A stretch of DNA of 38,445 nucleotides from JBGPIK01 sp041484845 (GTDB taxonomy: Bacteria; Desulfobacterota; Binatia; UBA9968), in contig JBGPIK010000013.1 in assembly GCA_041484845.1 (NCBI GenBank), positions 1-38,445 of the forward strand. Reading direction: 5' to 3'. The notes under the pieces are model-generated. The model saw only the letters and a program-made list of their open reading frames with translations, was not told the DNA's origin and searched no databases. How positions within the stretch are numbered: the first letter of the stretch is position 1; each line of letters opens with the position of its first letter. This document shows positions 31,778 through 38,445 of the stretch, one piece after another. A program made the translations under genes and the position numbers.

Positions 31778-32397
31778 ACCCACTTTTTATTCGTATTGCA
31801 GCGAGCGTGCTGACCTGCGCTTTGTTTATCGTTGGACTCCGTCCGGTCTCTCCGGGCGCCGCCGCGCATGACGCTCAACACGGCAACACAGCGCAGCGGA
31901 GTGAAGTACGGATACCGATCCGCAACTTCTCTTTGACCGACCAAAGTGGGCGTCAATTTAATCTGGACTTGATAAAAGGCAAAATAATCATCGCCGATTT
32001 TGCCTATACCACCTGCCCCGATGTCTGCCCTCTCATGACGGCCGCGCTGCGCAGCGTGCAAACGAATCTCAATGCGGCCGAGCGCAGCGCGGTTTTTCTG
32101 CTTATGGTCACAACCGATCCGGAAGTCGATGTTCCCAAGGTCCTGGCGGCCTACGCAAGACGCTACCACGCGGATTTATCCAATTGGGCGTTTCTCACGG
32201 GTGATGAATCATCCCTCGCACGGGTGTGGAACAATTTTGGTGTTAAGGTCACTCGTAGAGCGCGCGGCTTGGTTGATCATACGGCCTTAACCGCCGTCAT
32301 CGATCAGTCGGGAGTGATGCGCTTCGCCTATCATGGGGCAGCTCCCGATCCCAAATTGATGGTGCAAGACGTTCGCTCCCTTATTGCCCGCCCATAA
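31774..32397 (+). CDS. SCO1/SenC family protein (copy 3)
   Basis: 207 residues from TTG 31774, overlapping the cytochrome c stop (TTGA), with GGGAGG upstream. N-terminal signal or anchor (IAASVLTCALFIVGLRPVSP). The SCO domain has FAYTTCPDVCPLM (CxxxC) and the His in LVDHTALTAVID; VTTDPEVDVPK and WAFLTGDE are further signatures. It is closely similar in its motifs to the copy at 20540-21160 and likely paralogous. Copper delivery or thiol reduction for the coupled cytochrome c is the simplest role. Confidence 0.93.
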   Translation: MNPLFIRIAASVLTCALFIVGLRPVSPGAAAHDAQHGNTAQRSEVRIPIRNFSLTDQSGRQFNLDLIKGKIIIADFAYTTCPDVCPLMTAALRSVQTNLNAAERSAVFLLMVTTDPEVDVPKVLAAYARRYHADLSNWAFLTGDESSLARVWNNFGVKVTRRARGLVDHTALTAVIDQSGVMRFAYHGAAPDPKLMVQDVRSLIARP

Positions 32398-32591
32398 AGA
32401 CTCGCTCAATTACCACCTAGTCGGAAAAGATGCGCCGCTAGCGATACCCATCAACCAAGACGTAGAGCCGCTCTTTTGTATTTGCCGGTGTTCTGTCGTG
32501 CACAGCCTGTGCGGGATGAGCGCAGAATATCAGCTTGACAAGGAAAGGGGTTAAAACTAAACTCCACCTTGAAGTTTATGGTGTAGTTATC

Positions 32592-32822
32592 ATGGCTCAA
32601 GACAGTATCGAACAACTCGAAGCTAAGATAAATCGACTGATTGAAAAACACGAGCGTGTAAAAAAGGAAAAGGAAACGATCGAGAAAAAACTTCAGCAGA
32701 AAGAAAGTGAGTGGCATCATTTAAAGGGGCAGTTACGGCAATATGAGCACGAACGCGTCGAGCTTCGGGATCGATTGGACAAAATCATAGGCCATTTCGC
32801 GAGCCTGGATCTTCCGGAATAA
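32592..32822 (+). CDS. ZapB-like coiled-coil protein
   Basis: 76 residues from ATG 32592 (an upstream in-frame start would add 19). Almost entirely a charged coiled coil: IEQLEAKINRLIEKHERVKK, then KKLQQKESEWHHLKGQLRQY. No membrane segment. It lies 14 nt before zapA; small coiled-coil genes at this position are common in delta-type genomes and are often called ZapB-like, acting at the division ring. Identification rests on size, coiled coil and position. Confidence 0.75.
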   Translation: MAQDSIEQLEAKINRLIEKHERVKKEKETIEKKLQQKESEWHHLKGQLRQYEHERVELRDRLDKIIGHFASLDLPE

Positions 32823-32836
32823 GGTAGGAAGAGTGG

Positions 32837-33115
32837 ATGAAAAAGGCGTTGGATGTCGAAATTCTAGGTCAAAAGATCACCATCAGTAGCGACGCTGAAG
32901 AAGGTTACATGTTGAAGGTCGCGGGCTATGTTGATGAAAAGATGCAAGAACTCATGCGTTCATCCAAACCCGTGGCCAAGGCGAACATCGCCATGTTAAC
33001 GGCGCTAAATATCGCCGATGAGTACCATCGGCTTAAGGATGCGCACGAGACGATTTTGAGCAGACTGAACCAACTGTCCAAAAGGTTGTCAGCAACATTG
33101 ACCGAGGAGGGTTAA
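32837..33115 (+). CDS. zapA: Cell division protein ZapA
   Basis: 92 residues, normal for ZapA. The N-terminal segment VEILGQKITISSDAEEGYML and YVDEKMQELM are the ZapA beta-hairpin and helix, followed by a helical C-terminus (AMLTALNIADEYHRLKDAHE). GGAAGAG precedes the ATG. ZapA crosslinks FtsZ filaments at the division ring in the cytoplasm. The 6S RNA gene follows, the classic zapA-6S-formyl-THF cyclo-ligase order. Confidence 0.92.
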   Translation: MKKALDVEILGQKITISSDAEEGYMLKVAGYVDEKMQELMRSSKPVAKANIAMLTALNIADEYHRLKDAHETILSRLNQLSKRLSATLTEEG

Positions 33116-33130
33116 CGCTTTGAGGTGAAC

Positions 33131-33315
33131 CGTTTCCCCTGCTGTGTTCGTCATCAGCGGAGGCAACTTGGAACCAACGAGAAAATAATGGGAGCTGTCA
33201 CTTGCCGTAGTGCGTCAGGCCTCCACCGCGGGGAAGACTCGATCGGCGACATAGCCCCCACCTGGTAAGCAGGTTCAAGTTGCGCCATTGAAACGGCATA
33301 ACGCGGGGGACACCC
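33131..33315 (+). ncRNA. ssrS: 6S RNA (RNA polymerase regulator)
   Basis: The stretch between zapA and the formyl-THF cyclo-ligase gene has the 6S layout. The 5' arm CCCCTGC pairs with the 3' arm GCGGGGG as a closing stem. TGTTCGTCATCAGCGG near the 5' end resembles the E. coli 6S UGUUCGCAAGCGG segment, and an internal G-rich strand (CGCGGGGAAGACTCGATCGG) could flank the central bubble. 6S RNA mimics an open promoter and binds sigma-70 RNA polymerase. Ends are approximate. Confidence 0.75.
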
Positions 33316-33336
33316 TTAAAGAGGTGGCCTGGGAAG

Positions 33337-33549
33337 ATGAAGACTTGGGGAGAAGCATTAATAGAGAAACTCATTTGTTGGTTTCTTGCGTCCGTGAGAA
33401 GTTTAAAAGTTTGGCGACCCCTTACAGAACCTCTAGAAAAGTATGTCGAAATTTGGTTGGGTAAAATCACGATGGCTCCTGATTTGGAACTCGGTAGAAA
33501 GCGGCTGTCCAGGGGACCAACTTTTCTGACGCGAAGGTCGGATTTTTAG
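33337..33549 (+). CDS. Possible small protein after 6S RNA
   Basis: 70 codons starting MKTWGEALIEKLICWFLASV, with GGGAAG just upstream and a stop inside a hairpin (33536-33556). No recognised domain; the first part is amphipathic. It may be a real small gene or part of the 6S-to-cyclo-ligase spacer. Kept at low confidence because only the ribosome site and position support it. Confidence 0.25.
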   Translation: MKTWGEALIEKLICWFLASVRSLKVWRPLTEPLEKYVEIWLGKITMAPDLELGRKRLSRGPTFLTRRSDF

Positions 33550-33573
33550 TCTGACCTCCTCCCTTTTTGTTAT
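33536..33573 (+). terminator. Hairpin plus T-rich tail upstream of the cyclo-ligase gene
   Basis: GGTCGGA and TCTGACC form a 7-bp stem (one G-T pair) around TTTTTAG, followed by CCTCCCTTTTTGTTATTTTC. The T-run starts about 5 nt after the stem. It could terminate the zapA/6S transcript, or partly read through into the cyclo-ligase gene. Confidence 0.5.
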
Positions 33574-33608
33574 TTTCTTCGTTTCTCCGTCCGCCGACGT
33601 CATCTGCT

Positions 33609-34220
33609 ATGTCGGGAAGCTCAGTCGGGGAGAAAAAGCGTGCCTTGCGCGCTGCTGCATTGACTCAGCGCAGCTCGCTAGTGAGAGCACGTTGCTTTTC
33701 ATTGGGGGGTGTGATTCAAGCGAGAGCGCTTGAATTTACGCCCTATCGAACCGCTCGCGCCGTTATCCTGTATAGCCCAATTCAAAACGAAGTTCCCACG
33801 GAAGAGATCCGGGATGACGCGTTGGCGAGCGGGAAAAGAGTTTTTTATCCCAAACTGTCCGCCGCGAATTCGGTCGCGATGGCTGAGATTCATTCGGCAA
33901 CGGATCTGGACAGTGGGCGTTTGGGAATTAGCGAGCCCACGGGTTCCATACACCCTTTAAATCAAGAGCTTGAAAAAATGGTGGTTTTTGTTCCCGGGCT
34001 CATATTTGATTGTCACGGAAATCGTTTAGGGCGCGGGATCGGCTGGTACGACCGACTCCTCAAACAATTGAGCAAGGGGACCGTTTTCGTAGGGCTTGGT
34101 TATGACTTTCAAATGGTAGACGAGGTTCCCACGGACACGTGGGATGAAAAGGTTCATCACGTTATCACCGAGAAAAGGGTGATCGATTGCGGCACGGCGC
34201 AATCAATTGCAGTTTCCTAA
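33609..34220 (+). CDS. 5-formyltetrahydrofolate cyclo-ligase
   Basis: 203 residues from ATG 33609 (an earlier in-frame start at 33567 would add 14). It converts 5-formyl-THF to 5,10-methenyl-THF with ATP. Family features: a basic Arg/Lys-rich N-terminus, VILYSPIQNEVPTEEI, KRVFYPKL, VFVPGLIFDCHGNRLGRGIG and WYDRLLKQL (the G-R-G-x-G-x-Y-D motif). Its place after zapA and 6S RNA is conserved in many proteobacteria. No ribosome binding site is obvious, so the start is uncertain. Confidence 0.92.
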   Translation: MSGSSVGEKKRALRAAALTQRSSLVRARCFSLGGVIQARALEFTPYRTARAVILYSPIQNEVPTEEIRDDALASGKRVFYPKLSAANSVAMAEIHSATDLDSGRLGISEPTGSIHPLNQELEKMVVFVPGLIFDCHGNRLGRGIGWYDRLLKQLSKGTVFVGLGYDFQMVDEVPTDTWDEKVHHVITEKRVIDCGTAQSIAVS

Positions 34221-34245
34221 TTTGAGTGGAAAGGAGGTGTTGCTT

Positions 34246-35811
34246 TTGGATTCGAACATACTTTTCGGTATGGCCGGAGTGTTGGTCGGTGTACTACTAG
34301 CCTGCCTCGTTTTTTGGATCCGGAGCCGGCAGCGCCAGATGCAACTGGATCTGGCGAAAAACGCTGCGAGCCGTATCATTGAAGAAGCGAAAAAAGATGC
34401 GAATGCAATCAAGAAAGAGGCCGAGATTCAAGCTAAGGACTCTATCATCAAGGAAAAACTGGAGTTCGAGAAGGAGGTACGTGAGCTACGTCGCGAATTG
34501 CAAAGCCAAGAAAAGCGGTTGATTACCAGAGATGAAAGTATAGATAAACGGGTTGAGTCTATCGATAAGCGCGAAAGCGAACTAAGCAAACGGGAGGGCA
34601 CGTTAAAGGCCAAAGAAAAGGCCATCGAAGACAAAGCTGCGGAGTCGGAACGTCATGTTGATGACGCCCGGAGGCAATTGGAACGGGTGGCCGGGATGAC
34701 CCGCGAGGAAGCGAAAAGGAGCCTCATCGATCAAATGACCGAAGAGGCGAAGCACGAATCAGCTAAACGAATCCGCGTCATCGAAGAGGAAGCAAAGGAA
34801 GAATCCGCTCGAAAGAGCCAGAAGATCATCGCGTTAGCCATTGAACGGCTCGCGGGGGATTTTGTCGCCGAGCGCTCCGTGACCGTGGTTCCGCTGCCGA
34901 ACGATGAGCTTAAGGGAAAGATCATTGGCCGCGAAGGGCGTAATATCCGCGCTCTTGAAGCCGCTACGGGGATTGATCTTATTGTCGATGATACTCCGGA
35001 AACCGTGGTCATTTCCGGGCACAATCCCATTCGCCGCGAGATCGCGCGGCTGTCTCTGGAAAAGCTAATTTCAGACGGGCGCATCCATCCCGGTAGGATA
35101 GAGGAAGTGGTGCGCAAGTCAGAGCAAGAGATTGACGAAGCCATTCGCGAAGCCGGCCAGAAAGCGATTTTTGACGTCGGCGTTCATGGTGTGCACCCGG
35201 AACTGATCAAATTGCTGGGTCGGCTAAAGTACCGCTACAGCTATGCGCAAAATGTGTTGCTGCATTCTATCGAAGCGGCGTTTATCTGCGGCATGATGGC
35301 TGCGGAATTGGGTTTAAATGAGAAGCAGGCGCGACGGGCAGCGTTGCTGCACGATATAGGTAAGGCGGTGGACCACGAAGTGGAGGGGTCGCATGCGATT
35401 ATCGGCGCGGAACTGGCGCGCAAATATGGTGAATCGCCCAAAATCGTCAATGCGATCGCCGCCCATCACGAGGACGTAAAAGCCGAAACCATTCTGGCTC
35501 CACTGGTCGACGCCGCCGATGCGCTGTCCGGAGCGCGGCCGGGGGCTCGCCGCGAGATGATGGAAAGCTATGTGCGTCGGTTGGAGGACCTCGAACGCAT
35601 CACGAATTCGTTCAAGGGGGTCGAGAAGTCGTACGCCGTTCAGGCCGGCCGCGAGATTCGGATTATCGTGCAACACGAACTGGTTTCGGACGATGAGGCT
35701 GCGCGCTTGGCTCGTGAGATCGCGCGTAAGATTGAAAATGATATGACGTACCCGGGGCAGATTAAGGTTACCGTGATTCGCGAGGTGCGTGCGGTCGATT
35801 ACGCCAAGTAA
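34246..35811 (+). CDS. rny: Ribonuclease Y
   Basis: 521 residues from TTG 34246; AAAGGAGGT lies about 7 nt upstream, and other in-frame GTG/TTG codons sit on or too near that site. Length equals the family norm. One N-terminal helix (ILFGMAGVLVGVLLACLVFW), a long coiled coil rich in Lys/Glu, a KH domain (KGKIIGREGRNIRALEAATG) and an HD domain with LLHDIGKAVDHEVEGSHAI. It is a membrane-anchored endonuclease that starts mRNA decay. ymdB follows after 16 nt, as in many genomes. Confidence 0.95.
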   Translation: MDSNILFGMAGVLVGVLLACLVFWIRSRQRQMQLDLAKNAASRIIEEAKKDANAIKKEAEIQAKDSIIKEKLEFEKEVRELRRELQSQEKRLITRDESIDKRVESIDKRESELSKREGTLKAKEKAIEDKAAESERHVDDARRQLERVAGMTREEAKRSLIDQMTEEAKHESAKRIRVIEEEAKEESARKSQKIIALAIERLAGDFVAERSVTVVPLPNDELKGKIIGREGRNIRALEAATGIDLIVDDTPETVVISGHNPIRREIARLSLEKLISDGRIHPGRIEEVVRKSEQEIDEAIREAGQKAIFDVGVHGVHPELIKLLGRLKYRYSYAQNVLLHSIEAAFICGMMAAELGLNEKQARRAALLHDIGKAVDHEVEGSHAIIGAELARKYGESPKIVNAIAAHHEDVKAETILAPLVDAADALSGARPGARREMMESYVRRLEDLERITNSFKGVEKSYAVQAGREIRIIVQHELVSDDEAARLAREIARKIENDMTYPGQIKVTVIREVRAVDYAK

Positions 35812-35827
35812 GGGACTTGATAGACAG

Positions 35828-36619
35828 ATGCGAATTTTGATCCTCGGGGACATTGTGGGTCGCCCGGCGCGCAGAGCTATACGCGAGCTGGTTCCCGGCC
35901 TGATAAAAAAAGAGAGCGTCGATCTTGCGATCGGCAACGCAGAAAATGCCGCGGGGGGAATGGGAGTGGACGTCAAGAGCGCTGAAGAGCTTTTTTCGAG
36001 CGGCCTTCACGTGCTTACGTCGGGAAATCACATTTGGAAAAAAAAAGAAATTTTTACTTATCTTGACGACCATTCTTATCTGCTGCGGCCGGCCAATTAC
36101 CCTGAGGGCGCGCCTGGGCGCGGGTGGTGTGAGTGGCAAAAGAACGGCATAAAGGCCTTGATCATCAACGTTCAGGGCAGAGTCTTTATGCCGAATCATG
36201 TGGATGATCCGTTTCGCTGCGTGGATCGGATTCTCCAGGAACACGGTCAGCATTCTCGCGTAATCATTGTCGATATGCACGCGGAAGCCACCTCTGAGAA
36301 GAACGCCATGGGATGGTACCTCGACGGCAGGGCGTCCGCCGTTTACGGCACGCATACACACATCCAAACCGCCGATGAACGGGTGTTGCCGAACGGTACG
36401 GCCTATATCACGGATATTGGAATGTGCGGCCCCTTCGATTCTATCATTGGAATAGAAAAGGAGGTGGTGATCAACGGTTTTTTGAGTCAGCTCCCGCGAA
36501 AGTTTGAAGTCGCGCAGGATAATATCGTGCTTCAGGGCGTGATCATCGAGATTGACAATGAGAGCGGCAAGGCTCACTCGATCCGCCGGCTGCGCCTTCA
36601 AGGGGAGAATGAGGCGTGA
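35828..36619 (+). CDS. ymdB: YmdB-family metallophosphoesterase
   Basis: 263 residues from ATG 35828, typical family length. Metal-site motifs: ILGDIVGRPARRAI (Asp), IGNAENAAGGMG (Asn), TSGNHIWKKKEIF (Asn-His), IIVDMHAEATSEKNAMG (His) and VYGTHTHIQTADE (His-x-His). Relatives hydrolyse 2',3'-cyclic nucleotides and affect RNA decay together with RNase Y. It ends overlapping the tyrS start (GTGA). Confidence 0.93.
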   Translation: MRILILGDIVGRPARRAIRELVPGLIKKESVDLAIGNAENAAGGMGVDVKSAEELFSSGLHVLTSGNHIWKKKEIFTYLDDHSYLLRPANYPEGAPGRGWCEWQKNGIKALIINVQGRVFMPNHVDDPFRCVDRILQEHGQHSRVIIVDMHAEATSEKNAMGWYLDGRASAVYGTHTHIQTADERVLPNGTAYITDIGMCGPFDSIIGIEKEVVINGFLSQLPRKFEVAQDNIVLQGVIIEIDNESGKAHSIRRLRLQGENEA

Positions 36620-37824
36620 ACTTTAAGGGTATCAGCGAACAACTGGAAGTGATTAAGCGTGGCGCCGTTGAGGTGGTACCGGAAGAGGAACTGATCCGCA
36701 AGCTAAAGAAAGGCCGCCCGCTGCGCGTCAAAGCGGGATTTGACCCGACCGCGCCGGATCTTCATTTGGGGCACACCGTTTTGATTCAAAAAATGAAGCA
36801 CTTTCAAGTTCTCGGGCATGAGGTCATTTTCTTAATTGGCGATTTTACCGGAATGATTGGGGACCCTTCGGGAAAATCCGAGACGCGCAAGCCTTTAACA
36901 CGCGCGGAGGTGGTCAAAAATGCCGAGACCTACAAAGAACAAATCTTTAAAATTCTCGATCCCGACAAAACGCGCGTTGAATTCAACCATCGGTGGATGG
37001 AAAAACTGGATGCGGTTTCGCTCATTGAATTGAGCGCAAAATATACGGTGGCGCGAATGTTGGAGCGAGAGGATTTTAAGCAACGCTATCAGAGCCAGCA
37101 GTCGATCAGCATTCACGAGTTTCTTTACCCTCTCATCCAGGGTTACGATTCGGTAGTTTTGGAGGCTGATGTCGAGCTGGGCGGGACGGATCAGCGGTTT
37201 AACCTGCTCATGGGGCGAGAGCTTCAACGCGAATACGGGCAGGAGCCACAAGTGGTCCTAACCATGCCACTGCTGGAAGGATATACGGACGGCGTACAAA
37301 AGATGAGTAAGTCTTTAAATAACTATATCGGCATCAACGAGCCGCCCGAGGAGATCTATGGCAAGTTGATGTCGATCTCCGATGAACTCATGTGGCGTTA
37401 TTACGAGTTGCTCAGCAACAAGGATCTCACGCGGATAAAAGCGCTGCATGGGGAAGTGGAGAAGGGGACTCTGCATCCTATGGACGCGAAAAAGTCGTTG
37501 GCGGAGGAGTTGGTCGCGCGCTACCACGGTCCGGCTGCGGCTCAGGCCGCGCTCGAGTATTTCGAAGCCCGCCATCAGAAAAGAGCACTGCCGATTGACA
37601 TCAAGAAACAATTCGATGCGCCGGAAGCGATTTGGATTTGCCGGCTCCTGGTCGATCTCGAGTTTGCCAAGTCCGGCAGTGATGCCCGTAGACTTATTGC
37701 TCAAGGCGCGGTAAAAATCGACGGTCAGCCGATCAGCGACATAAATTTTGAATTTCGAGCGTCGCAACATGAAGTGGTGGAGGTGGGAAAAAATCGTATT
37801 GCGCGGGCGAAACGGAGTTCGTGA
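36616..37824 (+). CDS. tyrS: Tyrosyl-tRNA synthetase
   Basis: 402 residues from GTG 36616, overlapping ymdB's stop (GTGA). Class I signatures: HLGH at residues 50-53 and KMSKS at 229-233, with the YPLIQGYDSVVLEADVELGG tyrosine/tRNA core and GGTDQRFNLLMGRELQ. A C-terminal S4 domain (SDARRLIAQGAVKIDGQPIS) binds tRNA. This is the shorter KMSKS-type TyrRS of many proteobacteria. It is the last gene before the rRNA operon. Confidence 0.95.
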   Translation: MNFKGISEQLEVIKRGAVEVVPEEELIRKLKKGRPLRVKAGFDPTAPDLHLGHTVLIQKMKHFQVLGHEVIFLIGDFTGMIGDPSGKSETRKPLTRAEVVKNAETYKEQIFKILDPDKTRVEFNHRWMEKLDAVSLIELSAKYTVARMLEREDFKQRYQSQQSISIHEFLYPLIQGYDSVVLEADVELGGTDQRFNLLMGRELQREYGQEPQVVLTMPLLEGYTDGVQKMSKSLNNYIGINEPPEEIYGKLMSISDELMWRYYELLSNKDLTRIKALHGEVEKGTLHPMDAKKSLAEELVARYHGPAAAQAALEYFEARHQKRALPIDIKKQFDAPEAIWICRLLVDLEFAKSGSDARRLIAQGAVKIDGQPISDINFEFRASQHEVVEVGKNRIARAKRSS

Positions 37825-37843
37825 ATAATTTTTTGGGGCTGGC

Positions 37844-37872
37844 TTGACAAGCTTCTTCGTTTTACCTATAAC
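37844..37872 (+). promoter_or_regulatory. Sigma-70 promoter of the rRNA operon
   Basis: TTGACA (37844-37849) and TATAAC (37867-37872) with exactly 17 nt between them, about 165 nt before 16S rRNA. This is a near-consensus strong promoter. Confidence 0.85.
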
Positions 37873-37880
37873 CTTACTTT

Positions 37881-37916
37881 GCTCGTTTCCGAGCGACCTA
37901 TCTGGTCTTTGAAAAC
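37881..37916 (+). promoter_or_regulatory. rRNA leader boxB hairpin and boxA antitermination site
   Basis: GCTCG-TTTC-CGAGC (37881-37894) is a 5-bp hairpin like boxB, and TGGTCTTTGAAAACT (about 37903-37916) is the boxA sequence bound by NusB/NusE. Together they mark the antitermination leader just after the promoter. Confidence 0.75.
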
Positions 37917-38034
37917 TAAATAGTAGCTACTGCCATTTATAAGCAGTGACGGTTTAGGGTTTCCGTAAAAGCCATTTGAGCACAGCTATCGTAACTCGAC
38001 AGTCAATCCTCCACCTAAAGGTGGATTGAAAGTT

Positions 38035-38445
<411 letters not shown>

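Noticed and set aside
35768..36601. 277-codon open frame antisense to ymdB
   Set aside because: It opposes a gene with all metal-site motifs intact and has no recognisable domain; a shadow of the coding strand.

Overview
The window is a chromosomal segment of a Gram-negative, probably Deltaproteobacteria-like organism (Desulfobacterota/Binatota, with NC10 as an alternative). This rests on the 5' part of a 16S rRNA at the right end, the zapB-zapA-6S RNA-formyl-THF cyclo-ligase-rny-ymdB-tyrS block, outer-membrane barrels, lipoprotein signals and many multiheme cytochromes. The 16S reading is from memory, without a database comparison. I see no transposase, integrase, phage gene, CRISPR array or tRNA.

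Layout. (1) 1-5295, minus strand: a partial BatA-like VWA protein, a DUF58 protein, queC, a secreted rhodanese, a VKOR-thioredoxin fusion and a SCO1 protein. The rhodanese has an in-frame TGA exactly at its catalytic cysteine, and a hairpin of bacterial SECIS type follows it, so it is a candidate selenoprotein. (2) 5861-8009: a NarX/NarL-like two-component pair. (3) 8212-19807: a plus-strand cluster that looks like a transmembrane electron-transfer conduit. It holds two NHL-propeller lipoproteins, cytochromes with 4, 3, 3, 12 and 23 heme motifs, a 673-residue outer-membrane barrel, and a di-domain protein joining a catalytically dead NAD-dependent DNA ligase adenylation module to a formate-dehydrogenase-gamma-type cytochrome b. 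(4) 19986-25422, minus: copper handling (SCO1, a Cox11-like protein, CopC, CopD, a secreted copy of the CopD tail, an outer-membrane protein). (5) 25505-31235, minus: nikR, and a separate tightly packed seven-gene run of MFS transporter, small ORF, His-rich methyltransferase, cluster-9 metal ABC transporter and a small secreted protein. A shared palindrome (ACGAAT-N5-ATTCGT) sits upstream of both nikR and the MFS gene. (6) 31325-32397, plus: cytochrome c lipoprotein and a third SCO1. (7) 32592-37824, plus: housekeeping block with 6S RNA. (8) 37844-38445: rRNA promoter, boxB/boxA leader and the start of 16S rRNA.

How the parts may work together (inference). The cytochrome b would draw electrons from the quinone pool. 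Periplasmic multiheme proteins would carry them to the barrel, and outer lipoproteins would interact with the exterior. The upstream two-component system may control this. The thiol-redox genes (VKOR, SCO1, rhodanese) and copper genes would support maturation of cysteine- and metal-containing exported proteins. The most unusual items are the dead-ligase/cytochrome b fusion and the candidate selenocysteine rhodanese.
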